A stretch of 64,000 bases of DNA, taken from contig CM074194.1 of assembly GCA_037179385.1 (NCBI GenBank), forward strand, positions 4,419,001 to 4,483,000. Reading direction: 5' to 3'. Position numbers and translations under genes: made by a program. This stretch comes from Holothuria scabra (Eukaryota > Echinodermata > Holothuroidea > Aspidochirotida > Holothuriidae). Of the stretch, positions 1-12,700 are shown one piece after another. How positions within the stretch are numbered: position 1 is the first letter of the stretch; every line of letters begins with the position of its first letter. Under the pieces are notes generated by a model. The model was not told the DNA's origin and ran no database searches. It was given only the letters and a program-made list of their open reading frames with translations.

Positions 1-1309
1 TACACCCATTGCCGCTATCTGTGATAGGCTTGGGAGTTTGGTTCCTGCAAAGTGTTTATCACATGATGTCACTACTGACAAGCTGGCTATAACCATAACA
101 CTTTTGGATGCCTGAAGCGCGGTGTGGGTATACCCTTCTACATGAGAATGTCTGGCTACGGGTCTGTTGACGTCGGTGGAGGGGGCGGGGGTCACGACCA
201 CAGGGATGCGGGGTGACTGTGGTCCCTTTGTGACAAGTCTCTGTGCATCGAATATCTGCTGTCGGTGTATTTGCCTTAGTTTTTTCCCCGTCCTCTCATT
301 TTTGACACATCAGTGTCTCTGTAGTGGTTGGTGCATGGTCACAGCTTTGGACAACCAACGTTTGTCTCAGACTTTTAAGGGTCTCGCATGGTCTAGGTAT
401 TTTTATTTAAAGGCTAGATTGGTGGTCATGTATGTACATTAATTTAATTTCCCACAAATTATGTTCTGTGTGAAACGTTGGATTTTTTTGTAATACGGTA
501 GCAAATAAAATTTCGCCTTTCGTCACCCCAAACTGCAATTTTACCAGTAGTTTGCATAAATTTTCCATTGGCACAGTTCTTTAATTGACATCAAATTAAT
601 TAAATACAGAGTAGCTCATGTGACACAAAATGAACTGAAAGGGCTCTGATTACACATTAGAACATTGTGAACCCACCAGGGTAGGTATCCATAGGTACAA
701 TTGTGGTACAGATGTGGACTTTAGACAGCCTGAGTGGTGGGAGGGGCTAGATGCTAGAAGTAAGTAGTGTAGAATTGGAAGTTTCCGGACAAGGAATAAA
801 TGTCTTCACGCTTGAGCAAAATGACTGTAAAATAAAAGAGTGCTGACCAAATCTAATTTAGGACCTTTGACTGATTTTCATGTAAATTTGTTTACGATTT
901 GGATTACTGTAGATACATTTGTCCAATATAGTGAACATGGGTTTACCATGTTGATAGCCAGTGAAGAGCCACTGCGGCTACTCTAATTGGGACACTACGA
1001 AGCTCCAAGGTAGTACCTCCATGCTAGTCACCTCAGTATCTACACGAGAAGCTCTTCGAAAGGACTTAATATTACTTATTAGGTCGAATTCAACAAACTA
1101 AATGAAGTGTTGTGATACTGATAGTGTCCTATTCATGTTTGCATTTTTCTGACAGTTAATTTGCGGCGTCATCGTCAAATTATACTCAAACGAGACTAGA
1201 TCACCGCTTCATTGGAGAGCCTAAAGTTGTGGCGACGATATTGGTCACGTGATCTTCTGTCCATTTGTGTACGATTGTCGCCAAATTTGCGGTCTGTGAG
1301 GAATTGAAG
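1..1309. other. No gene recognised
   Basis: CACATGATGTCACTACTGAC at 60-79 resembles 34241-34260, so a SINE fragment may begin the window. Otherwise nothing is recognisable. Confidence 0.5.
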
Positions 1310-1368
1310 ATCAAACCGTATCAAAATTTGCCTAAATACTGTTTAGTCAAATTTTGATACGGTTTGAT
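1310..1368. repeat. Perfect 21-bp inverted repeat (hairpin)
   Basis: ATCAAACCGTATCAAAATTT plus G at 1310-1330 pairs base for base with 1348-1368 across a 17-base loop. No gene or other copy was noticed. It could be a small MITE remnant or a hairpin RNA precursor. Confidence 0.8.
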
Positions 1369-1699
1369 TAGTAAATACACTAATTTTACTTTGATTGTAT
1401 GAACAATAAGCGCACGGGTCTCTTTTTAATTGGAGGGGAGGGCTGTTTGTAAACAATTAAACCTCTTTCTGCACAATTTAATGCGATAATGTCACAATTT
1501 CCAGGGGCGGATTTCGAGGGAGGGGGCTGGGAGCCCGGTCCCCCTTTTAAAAAGGTTGAAGATTTTTTTACTTTATATAAAATAAGGCTCCATTTAAAAT
1601 CGCTCTATATGATGTGTCATATTTTCTTAACAACACCCCTACCCTTATATCCCTTGACTTTTTCCCTTCCTCTTACCAAATCACCCCCGATGGTATCAA

Positions 1700-3610
1700 T
1701 GCAAAAAGGAAGCTCAAAATGACGACTGCTTAAAATCTACTCCCGCCATTTTCGGCTGTCTGAGGGATTACGTTTTCAAAATCTTCTGAGTGCTCGTCGC
1801 CGAGTGATAGTGGCGCTCCCCTTCAAAAGTCTTTTAGACATAGGCGTACGAGGCGTGGTCCCCCAAAATTTCCGCAAAATCTAGATTTTGTGTGGGGAAG
1901 TGGGAAAAATTAAAACAGGAATTTTGAAAAAAAATTGTACTAGTATTTGGGAAAAATTGGGACTGCTTGAATTTAATTCAGGAAATTCCTAAGCCTGCCC
2001 GAAATCTCAAAAAAATATTGTTCGAAAAAGGGAAAGAAACGTCATAACCGCGGTAAAATTTTCATGACTAATCAACAAGATTTCAAAAATTGCTTTACAT
2101 TTGGACAACGCAAAAAGCCATTATTTGTGAGTTCTACTTCACAGTCTTTCACAACACAAAGTCCGAAATGATCAAATATCCAAATCCTTTCAAGCATTTG
2201 GTTGAAAAATATAGAAGAATATCATAGCCAGGGTAATATATTTACCAAAAACCAAAGAGATAAAAACATTTGGGAAGCCTGTCGCTTATAAGAAACAACC
2301 ATTTTCAGCCTGTTTTTGTTTTGATATCTTGAGCAAAATGCCCGAAATGGCTGATGATTTTAATACTTTCAAATCTTTTCCCGAAAAAAAAAAAAAACAG
2401 AAAACGCTACGTTCAAAGAAAAAAAAATTCATGAAAAATAAAAATCATAACAACGATTTGGGATTTGGTAGCTTGTGAAAAAGCTTTTCCTCAGCCCCCT
2501 TATACTGTAGTCTTGCAAAACCTTTTGTTGCCCGGAATTGTGAAATATTAGGCTACACAGACGGTTGAAAACATTCTGGGATGTTTTCAATTAGTAACTT
2601 AGCTATACTGACAAACGAGAGGGCGTTCATTTGCAGTTGTCTTTTAATTCGTCATCTTCTCTTCCTGTACAACCGAAAATCATGCAGCGGTTTATGGAAA
2701 TATGGTTGTTTTTCAATTGCATAATGATACAGTGTAAGAATATCCACCCGTGGGTCTTAAGGTTCATTTAAACCCATTTCCTAACGTGACATTTTTCAAA
2801 AAGTGTTACTAATAGATAGTCTTTCTGGATGAAATTAATCATGAATTAAACGTTTCTCAGCAAACGGGACTCAAAATAGCGCCGACTGCTAAGATACCGC
2901 TTACAGTAGGCCTGGAAAATGCCATTTTCGACTGCCAGTCTGTTGGGTCCAATTTTTCGAAATTTTCTGTACTATCCTCGCCAACCAATGGTGGCGTTCC
3001 GCTGAGTTAGTTTTTTTTGCCGAAATAAATAAAGTTTGAGGCAAACGTTTTCCTGCAAACGAAGACTCAAAATGGCGACTGCTTAGATCCTCCTTGTAAG
3101 CATGGGAAATGCCATTTTCGAATCATGTCTGAGGGATACGACTTTTCAAAAATTTCTTTCCTCACCGCACCAAACGATGGGTGACCTACCGTTTAGATAG
3201 TTTTTAACGGCAGAACTACATTTTTGCGGGTCAAAAAATCTTCTGCCCACAAAACTGTAATACTCTCGTACGCATATGCTTTCAGTAAACGCCATTCCCG
3301 TCTGATGGTGGAGCTCCGCTTACATAGTCTTATGGCAACATTTTGAACATAAGTCTCAGTACCTGAGACTTATAAAACATCAGTGACATTTTTACTCTTT
3401 CACTAAGTAACAATTGTAAGTGTTAGTCTCAAAATGTGACATTTAAATTAACATAGTCATTCAACGTATGAATATTTGCACCGCTTTTTCATGTTATTCT
3501 CATTCGGAAAGTGCCGTTTCTGGCCATCTGGAGGGTTTGGTAAGTTCCAATTTTCATGTACGCTCCGCGCCAACTAATGGTGGCGCTCCGCTTAGATAGC
3601 CCTGCTGGCG
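1700..3610 (+). repeat. Field of diverged repeats with CCAACYAATGGTGGCGCTCC
   Basis: A block with CAAAATGGCGACTGCTTAGA, AAATGCCATTTTCG, TCTGAGGG and AATGGTGGCGCTCCGCTTA recurs at about 1720-1830, 2860-3010, 3060-3200 and 3500-3600. The same block appears at 14690-14860 and 45690-45880. No protein is encoded; poly-A runs occur near 2386. Confidence 0.6.
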
Positions 3611-5813
3611 TTCAACCCCCCATATTTATCCTACCCACAACTGAACTGGGCCCCTTCTGGCAAATCTTGGATTAGCCACAGATTTAGATATATTATGCAA
3701 AAATATTCCCTTAGACCAACGTAACACACAACTAAGCTATCCACTGAGTCAATCATAATCTAATACTTTTTTAATGCTATCTCTTAAGTATCATATAAAC
3801 AGGAATCGCTTGATATTTTTAACGATTTGGGGCTGAAATACACTAACACAAAAAGCCATCTTTGCCTTCTCAAAATATTAAACCGTAAAGGTTTCATCGC
3901 TTTCAATATCAACGGGAAACCATGAAACTTAAAACACATCGATATCAAGGAACGCGGCTAGTTATCCGGGCGCAATGTATTGTAACAGTGGGCTGCCTGC
4001 CACTGCAGTTGACAGCTCACTACCTCCAAAATAGTACTTCCATGGTAGTAGCCATCAATAGAACACGTGACCTACCGCGACCTTAAAAGATCAAATTAAA
4101 GTCTTAATTAATTTGTGTCAAGCAATTTACCTGCTCAGGCGAAGCCCAGAAGACCTCCCAAGAAAAATTGTGTCAGTACAGCTGGGCAACAGAGTTTCTT
4201 TGTAAACTCTCTGTTCTTACTCTCAGCACGACTAAACAACCTTGTTAATACCTTTTTGCCTTAAACCCTTCATTCTAAACCGTTTGTAGCAGGCAGCATT
4301 GTGGGTATTCAAATTCTCTGCGTGTTTCGTGTCAAGCCAACTGAGACGGTTGACGCGTTAGATAATGATGTTGCGATGCAAAAATAAACCTTTCAATTAA
4401 AATTAGACCGGATTGAGATATAATGTATATCGGGATACTTGTTGTAAAGAGGTCACGAACCAGAAAATATATGCTACAATACGGTACATGTATAGAAACT
4501 GTATTTCTCCAACGAGATCACGTAATGATATCTAATATTTTACCATACCACGATAGTCTATCCAATGGAATCTGGCTGTTTGGTGTGTTTGGAATTCAGA
4601 GAAGGAATGCAGATAGATTAACCAAACACAATTCATTTCGTAAAAAAAGTTTTCCATAAATTTTACATTTTGAAAAATGTGCAATTATTTCCAATTTTTG
4701 TACGGTATATTAGGAAGAACTATAATACTATGACTGACGAAATTTTTGTCAAGTTCCGAACTTTACGAATACATATCAAAAATTCCAAAGGCTCGGTGAT
4801 TCGTTTTCTAAAGGCAGCTAAATCGCCTCAATGTTCGTGTCTTCACTATTCTTCACCAGTTGCATTTATGAGCAATTCCCAAGGAATTGGAGCTCTCAGT
4901 TACACCGACCTCATGCTTTGGTCTCTATATGAAGAATAAGACTCTTCCCAATGGGCTTATATCCAAACGAAAAGTGTACAAGAATACACACATCCTATCT
5001 TGGAATCCTCTATTTAAAAGAAGGATTTGCTGTTTGCCCTCTTGAAACATTCTTGCTCTGTTGTTACACCATATACCAAGTAAGTGTGAAGATAACCTAT
5101 TCAGATTCCATATACAGATATAAATGCAATGTCCAATTTTTTCTTCCCTGGTAATCTCGCATGACGTTTGACCGACATAAATCATGCAATAGGTATATTT
5201 TCTGCCTCTGAAGCATCCACATTGCTCGTTGTGGAAGTGTTTCTTACCTTAAAATATCCTTTAACCTTTTTTTTTTAAACATGTTTTGTTGACTTTTAAC
5301 CTCTAGTGCCGGGCATGTCCTTTGATATAAACCCCAATTACGGGGAATTTTTTCGATCAATATGGCCAATTCATACTCTTTGCACGAAACTTATTCCACT
5401 GTTTCGTAAGATACCATGTTTTCAAGCAATTCCCAAGGTTCTTTGCAGTCCGTAACTTCTAATAACTTTTTGCCTCTACCAAAGCCATAGGACCTATTAC
5501 CTCGGCGAAAAACAATAGGGTTCTTTGTCTTACCATGATAGACCTATATCCGACTTTCCTTTACTTTTCTGCAGTCATGCTTTATTGAGAGAGTGTATTA
5601 ACAAGATTTTGAGGTAGGAACTCAAATGACCTAAACAGATGATTTACCTGTACCAAACCAATGAGAATCTTTCTCTTTACATAAAAAATCAATATCCCCG
5701 AAATGACAACTGTTGGTCTTTGACTTCTTGGGATATAGCGTTTACAAAAACATACCCACACGGTATCACCATCGCATGGGAGCAAAAATAAATTTTCATA
5801 CATTCTAGAGGTG
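3611..5813. other. No gene recognised
   Basis: Several frames of 60-90 codons occur but none resembles a protein or shows exon-like borders. A segment at 3985-4075 resembles 962-1040 (CACTACCTCCAAAATAGTAC), a faint dispersed repeat. Confidence 0.5.
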
Positions 5814-6127
5814 CTTAACGGCCCAATTCTCTCACCCCAAACAAAGCCAATTTTCCTAATCTTCTTACTTTTAAGCCCGTCCCACAAGTGTCTGAAATTC
5901 ATCCTAGTCATTCAGACACAATTTCAGTTTATCATTTGTTTCAAAGTGAGTAGAAAAGGTGAATGTGTATAATCAAAACACGCTCAGTACAGTTCATGCT
6001 GTGTTATACGGTAAGCTTTGGTACCCTGCATTATTTGAATTCGCTGTCAATCAAGGTCTGAGTCAATTGAGAACTCCTGCAACCCCTACACGAATTGTAG
6101 CTTGGAGTGAGAGGATTGGCCCTTACG
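5814..6127. mobile_element. MITE, termini GGCCCAATTCTCTCACCCC (copy 1)
   Basis: The left end TTAACGGCCCAATTCTCTCA is mirrored by GTGAGAGGATTGGCCCTTA at the right. It is about 310 bp with no coding capacity. Other copies are at 23722-23993, 43793-44100 and 49403-49715. The longest open frame nearby (5959-6618) starts inside this element. Confidence 0.72.
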
Positions 6128-7528
6128 AGAAAAGAGGGACAGTAAGAAAAACATATCTTTACTACGCACCTCTTTCTTTTTTACACTTCACGAAATTCAA
6201 CGACAAGTTGCTCTCAAGACTTGGTTTTACATTTCACAAATTCCTTCCACATTTCGCTTATCCATCATTAAATTACAAAAACTGTTCCTTAAAGGCCACC
6301 GCTGATACCTTTATTAGAGGTCTACAACCAAACTGCTTGCATTGGAGGACACAACAAATACCGGTCGTTTACGAAAATAGTCTGTGTATACTAAACAGGT
6401 TAATTGATGGCTTTATACTCTCTGCTAAGGGGCTTTCAAATCTTTCTTCCTCTTTCTCTTGTAAGTCAATACGTTCTATACTTTGCATTCAGGTCAGAAT
6501 CGGCGACCTACAAAATTTGATTCGTAAAGGAGCGAGGCCTACAAACCAAGATGCACTAGGTGTAATCATTATGATCTCCGCCTGCCCTAAGTGTAATTTT
6601 ACATTCCTTTTTCTGTAATGTAGTTGTATGCGAGGGTTCCTGTGAGTGAAATCGTTCAGTGTCTTTAAATACAAATATAACGGTACTCAGTATGTTTCTA
6701 GATTCTTTTCGCATTGTTGACAAAATTACATAGTAAGAACCCGATACCATGTTGTTTAACTGCTGCAATGGCAAAAAAATATACACTTTTCCAAAAAGTG
6801 CTACGTGATCCATGAAAAGTTTATAACCTTATTCATTTTATAAACTTCCCAAACAACTGAGCAACAAGCAAGATAAAATACCGACATAGTCCGAAAGCTT
6901 CCATGTACGAAATATGTTTTAGGAGGGTTCATACATATATCACGGCAGTGGTATGGTTGTGCGGTTATCAAATGCTTTGGCAATTCGAAAACCTTTTCAA
7001 GGTGATCGCCGACGAGGTCTATGACGGTCTAAGTGCCTTCATTCAACCATGACGCTAATTCCAGGGGATGTTATTTGGATAATAGCTCCCCGCTAGTACT
7101 TCAGATAGTATAGCTCAATGACTGAATCAATGAAGATTCCAGGGCGACGTATGCTCTTGATCTTTGTCCATTTTACCAGTATTCTGAGCTATTTATAAAG
7201 CATACATCAAAACATAGTACCGCTTAAGCAACGGGTCTTCTTCATTTTTGATGCCGGGAAACCAAACAGAAAAGCAGGTCTTTATTCAGCCCGCAACTGG
7301 TCAGTTGCTCTTATCTAGGCCATGAGGAGATTCATTTGGAACTTGTCCGGTGATGATACTGAAAGTGTTGAAAATAAAACAAATCAAATATATGTCTAAT
7401 AACGGGCGATGTGTCCAATATTCTGGGAAGGGAGAGGGCGTTACTGCTTGAAGAAACAAAATAAGATACGTACATCGCCTAAGCTTTGCTACAGTCCTGA
7501 AGTATGTGTACTTCTATTGTCTAACGGA
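6128..7528. other. No gene recognised
   Basis: The second half of a 219-codon frame (to 6618) lies here, but it has no recognisable domain and its start lies in a MITE. The rest is unremarkable AT-rich sequence. Confidence 0.5.
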
Positions 7529-7857
7529 CTGCATGGTCAAGAGCATGCATGGTACAAGCATCCGACTTGTGGCCGGGAGGTCTTGAGTTCGACTCCTGGT
7601 CGGGTCAAACTGAAGACTTTAAAATGTAACCCTACATCCCTTGTTCTTGGTGCTCAGAATTACAGCCGTTCCAGGGTATTTCAGTTTGGGGGACAGAGCA
7701 GTTTGTACTTGCACGAAAAATGTGCCTTTGCCGAAAGACGCTATGTGCTGAAAGCCACCATCTGTTCTCGTGGAGGGTACGATAAATTTTGAAAAAAAAA
7801 AAACAACAACAAACAAACAAAAAACAAAAAACAAACAAACAAATAAACAAACAAAAG
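7529..7857 (+). mobile_element. tRNA-derived SINE with A/CAAA-rich tail
   Basis: A tRNA-like head (7545-7605) has a good B box, GAGTTCGACTCC, and a weak A box around ATGGTACAAGCATCC. A 180-bp non-tRNA body follows, and then a tail of A12 with (CAAA)n from 7789 to 7857. Head, body and simple-repeat tail in this order define a SINE, transcribed by RNA polymerase III. The head does not fold into a clean cloverleaf, so it is not a tRNA gene. Confidence 0.75.
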
Positions 7858-8094
7858 TGCAACCCCCAGATAATTGGAAATTGCATTTCCAAGACTTGAA
7901 CGTAAAATCAAAAACTGTAATGAGTTTTCGTTTGCAATGAAATTCAACAAAACAGTAATTTCTTCAGTGATCAGGAAATATCCAGATGAAATGTGACAAC
8001 TATCATTAGATTGTGATGCTACCAATAAATAACAATTCCTAATATTGATAAAAACAAAAAATGAAGTGGTAGCATTCATTATTTTCAATTGTTG

Positions 8095-8650
8095 CAGTGT
8101 ACCCTAAAATGTAGAATTTTAAATGTTTTAGAGGTTGAAAAATGAATCTTTAGTTCATCCAACACGTATTGTCTTAGCTTGTTACATTGTTGAGATATTT
8201 AATGTTGGAAAGTTATTCACGTAAAGCAAAAAAGTTCATTGAACAATAATTTGTGACTGCCTTGTGTACAACTCACATTTCCTGAATTGTATCCCCTTCG
8301 AGACAAAAAATGTTCCGGTATATGGTACCTTGAACAATTCCCGTTTGTTTGCATAGGATCTTCAGAGTGGGCTTAATTAATTACATCACTCCATAAGAGT
8401 AAAAGTTTTATTTTATATTGACCCAGTAACGTTCAGAAAGACAAAGATATACGAAGACTTATATTGAGTAGTAAGACCATGATATCATAAATTATTGCGC
8501 AATGTCAGGCTACCATTTTAAATTGAGTGAATAAACTTCTACATTTTATTTTATTAATGTCCAATAAAGATGGGAGAAGGACTTTTTAAATTTATTTTTC
8601 ATGTTCTGCAATAAACAGTTTTGAAATTTTAGACTCGAGGTACACTTTAA
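8095..8650. mobile_element. MITE, termini like TTAAAGTGTACCTCAAGT (copy 1, diverged)
   Basis: The right end GACTCGAGGTACACTTTAA is the clear terminus; the left end near AGTGTACCCTAAAATG is worn. The interior shares TTAATTAATTACATCAC and AATTATTGCGCAATGT with copies 2 and 3. Confidence 0.6.
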
Positions 8651-9569
8651 CGTAATCTGTCTGACCTACTATCTAATCGGAGCACCACCATCAGTTGACC
8701 CCTACGGTCGCGATTTCTCACTTTCATGAAGTGTTAGAGTTTTTAATTTTTCGGGTAATGTTTGAAAGAATTCGTATACTTCACCGTTTCGCGAATTGTG
8801 TTGCACAAGGCTTTGAAGTAAAGCTCACAATAATAGCTTATTTAGGCTGCCAGGAATGTGTCACATCGCGAATTTCCGTACTCCTGTTGGTTTTTCATGA
8901 AAAGTTTGACGTCACCGAGGCTAACTCTCTTTTTCCTCATCGTATTTTTCCCAGATTCCTGCTGGAGGTTTACATCTTTTTTTCTTTGAAGTGGGTCCCG
9001 TCTCGTGTAATATGCTAATCATAAGCAATGGAGTAGGAAAGCAAGCCAGTGAACTACAACTAAAATAAAACCGTGACCGGTTCGACTTAAAGCAATTGCC
9101 TAGATATTGAACCGAAAGATGTCATCTAACTCTAACTCAAATGACTTAATTTTCCCATAAATGTTACTGTTCTTTGGCAGTTTTTTTAGGTATTGACAGG
9201 GAACATATATAAATGAGATGATGTGTTACAAGGCAATCCAATCCTTGCACAAGTGCAACATTTGAAATGTTGAAGTTAAACTGAAACTAAGAAAATTATG
9301 AAGAGAAATTTAAATTCTAAATTTTGATAAGTATAGACATTGTCTTATGATTAACCGGGGTGTGTTTAAGTCATACACCCGTAATTACAAGTAGCATGTA
9401 CTCTTATGATAACTTGATAATTGTTAACGGATATAATACATGTTGTTTTCGAAGAAGTAGACTGCACATAGGTGACCATTAACCCAACTATGGTCATGTT
9501 AAATTTTAGACGAATTCCCAATCTACGCCCACTGCACACAAACTGCTGCTGTGCACTGTTGAATATTTC
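8651..9569. other. No gene recognised; SINE-tail fragment
   Basis: ATAAGCAATGGAGTAGGAAA at 9022-9041 matches the body of the minus-strand SINE at 17.0 kb. A 107-codon frame at 8695-9018 is not recognised. Confidence 0.5.
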
Positions 9570-9702
9570 TGTAGATTTACAGAACAAAAAATTAAGAAAT
9601 CCATAAAGAAAACGGAAAAGTGCTGTCAATATGTTTCAAAAAATTGACAGCACTTTTCCCATATCCGCTTTGTATTTTTTATTTTTTGTTCTGTAAATCT
9701 AC
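9570..9702. repeat. Long imperfect hairpin
   Basis: Arms 9570-9630 and 9640-9702 pair. The outer 22 bases (TGTAGATTTACAGAACAAAA onward) and the inner GAAAAGTGCTGTCAAT are perfect, and the middle is mismatched. The loop is about 10 bases. Confidence 0.75.
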
Positions 9703-12700
9703 AACACGACTGTGACATTTTTAACGGTGCAGAGCAACATCAATTCGGGGATTTTTCTCGAAGGTATACAGGTATTATCTTATACAAACAATAACAGTTA
9801 CAATACCGTAAGTGAAATTTACAAACTAATTTTCCCTATATCTTGGAGCACATGTCATGGGCTGTACATACTCCGGGATTAATATGTAAATGAAAATCAC
9901 GTAAAATTCTGAATAACCGGCAATGTTGGCCTCCATCAATTTGTCAGTGGTGTCGGCTAAAGCGAAGTTAGAAGCCATGATACGTAAGAGTTTATTCAAA
10001 CAAGTTCTTTACGATACGTCAAAATTTTGCTCCTGAATGAAGCGGTGTCATATCTCATGTCTCTGGTGTCGGTTACTGGATAATTACATAAATATTTACC
10101 TACAAGCCTTCAAGATACCAAACAATTATGGGGATATCAGAGTCCAAACCAACTGACCAACTTTTCCCCAAATTTGAGAAACTTTTTTTGTGGCTTGCAT
10201 CTTATCACAAAATATTGTAAAGAGGGGGATCCCCTAACTACTCTACCCTCAATAAAACAATTTTCTCACGCAAGTGATATTTTTACATGAAACGGTCTGT
10301 CTTAATACTAATGTACGTAATATTTGACATGGATACTTGATTAAAGGAGGTAACATTTTGTTGGATTTTCAGTGTACATGGCGGAAGGAGACTTCTGAAG
10401 GCACGGTTAGGTTAGGTTAGGTTAGGTAAGGCTAGTTGGGGTTTTAGTCTCATTTTATAAGTCCGGGTTCAAGTTTAAGCTAGATCTTTTCCTCTCGGGG
10501 CACTGTCTATACATACTTACATCAGTATGTAACCACTTCATGCAAGCTATAATTGACAGTTTTGCCCCGATGCAAGGTAGTACTTCCCCGATTTACGGAC
10601 CTTTCTGTAAAACTGTTGTCACCTAGTAATGACCCTAGCCCCAATCAATATGCGATTACAACTACACGGAAGCATCGTAACTATTAAGTGTAATTATTTG
10701 TCTCGGCTAGACTAAACGTTTACAATCAGATGCGTGATAAAGAGATTAAAGCATGCAAGTCGATGGGAATCCTTTTAACACAGAACAAAACCTTAAGGCG
10801 CCATTTTGATAGAGTTTAATTAGATTTGTTTTAGGCATTTCCGGCCTAACCTCTCTCGTTTGTCCTTTTTGAGTTTAGCGTTAGAGGACAAAATGCTTAA
10901 AATCAATACTTGTTCGAGTATGCATATTATGCATGTTATAGTAAGTTCGAAACAAATGAAACAAAACGATGTGCTATAGTGCACAAGTTATGATAGAATT
11001 CGTGGACAGAAAAATAGGATACCAAAAACAAGACCGTCATAAACTCCATACGACCACTTGTATTAATTTGTCGCGGTTCTCAAGGTTTCACCCGAAAAAG
11101 ACAGGCCTGGCTATGATGACCCAGTTTATCAACCACTGCTGGGTGATGGAATCAAAAGTTTAAGTTATCGTATTACTTTAGTGTGAGAGAGTTTTCTACA
11201 CTGAAATTTTTGACATTTTTTAAATTGAAATTCACAGTTTCTACCTCTTACGTTACGTATTTGTGAACGGAATGCATAAGAAAAATCTCTGTAGCCAAAG
11301 CTTTGAACAGTTCCATCTGAAAAACACAAGGCATGTTTGAGTGTTGCAGGGAAATTTTGAGATTCGGTTGACAAAATTAGAAGCGAAGCTCAGTACAACC
11401 AACGAAAACGCGTCGCTCAAGAAATTAAATAAGACAATAGCTCCTAAAGTCTCAGTAAAGCCCTCTTTTAGGTGATGTTTCCAGTTGGAAAGTTCCACAT
11501 AATCTTTATTCGCAAATTAAAGCTTGAATAAAAAAGCTTTTGCTCACTGATAATAAAGGTATTACACCGAAAAGGTTATTACATCAAAGATTATTGCATT
11601 AGGAAGTGCATATCAGAGGGAAATTTTACAATTTACCTCGTGCCACAGAACTACCTTTGTATTCCAGTGCTTCGTCAGTGTACCAACAATGATTTAAATA
11701 CCGCCCTCATTTGAGTCTATGCAAGAGTACATGCTTTTCGGTCGAACCTTGAACATCTATTCGACTTATTCATTATCGTTTGATCATGCTCCAAGGTGAT
11801 GATTTCGTGTGATACTACATGCAGCACCAAGGTCAGGTCATCCAAAGAAGATGTATGTTGCTTTTCAATTAACTCGGACGTTGACAGGTTACCTCAAGCC
11901 TCGGAAACACAATTTCCTTCCGTGGCCTTGAAAAATTGAGTCAAGATCCCCTCACCATGGGACATTGTCTGTTACGTTCCTTGAAGTCCAGAAATTACCC
12001 AAGGCGACGCACTGACCGTTATCCTTTCATTTGTATCTTACGCAGTCGTCGACAGATTCTCCCCTACAGAAATACATCCTAGGGCAACTTTTCCGCTTAT
12101 GAATCCATATGATGCGTGTAAATTTATATCTCTACTAGAAACAGGAAATGACTACAGGGTGCACAAGTCATCAATATTTCCATGCAAGTGAAGTCCTTCT
12201 GACATCCATCATTTATGGAGCATCATTACAGTCTGTCCGTTGTTGTAAGGCAGTCTTGTTTACGTCGTTGTGTTACATGTATGGAATTCGATCTTGTTTG
12301 TTGTACCTTTTGTTGACTCTTGAAAAAACAGACCCCATTTTACACTAACTTTGGTTGTGAACGTAAAAAAAAATAGCATCACTTCTGCATCGGTTCAATT
12401 CATTACATTAATAGCATGCAAAATGACTATCAAATTGTTAGAAAAAAAAATCGGTGAAAGTTTGACAAATGCTTCACCAGTAAGCTTTGTAATAAACGCT
12501 AGCACGAAGGAAGGTACGCTTGCTTTGTTACTGTTACTGTCCTTTATCAGCTTATAGTTTGAAATAGTGAGGTGTTGATTGATTATGCAATAAATAAAGA
12601 AACGTTTCAGTTGATTGACATTTCCAATGAAATTCTCACATCTAGGCCTAAGCTTCTTCAACTAGAACAGGGTTTACAATTTATGTTCGTCAGTGTTGGA

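Noticed and set aside
5959..6618. 219-codon plus-strand open frame, the second longest complete one
   Set aside because: Its first 55 codons lie inside a MITE and the rest has no recognisable domain or exon signals. Most likely chance.
7409..7792. 127-codon frame
   Set aside because: It covers the tRNA head and body of a SINE.
8695..9018. 107-codon frame with hydrophobic stretches
   Set aside because: No recognisable family and overlaps a SINE-tail region; no splice-site support.
10404..10429. Telomeric repeat
   Set aside because: Only five GGTTA units in the middle of ordinary sequence.
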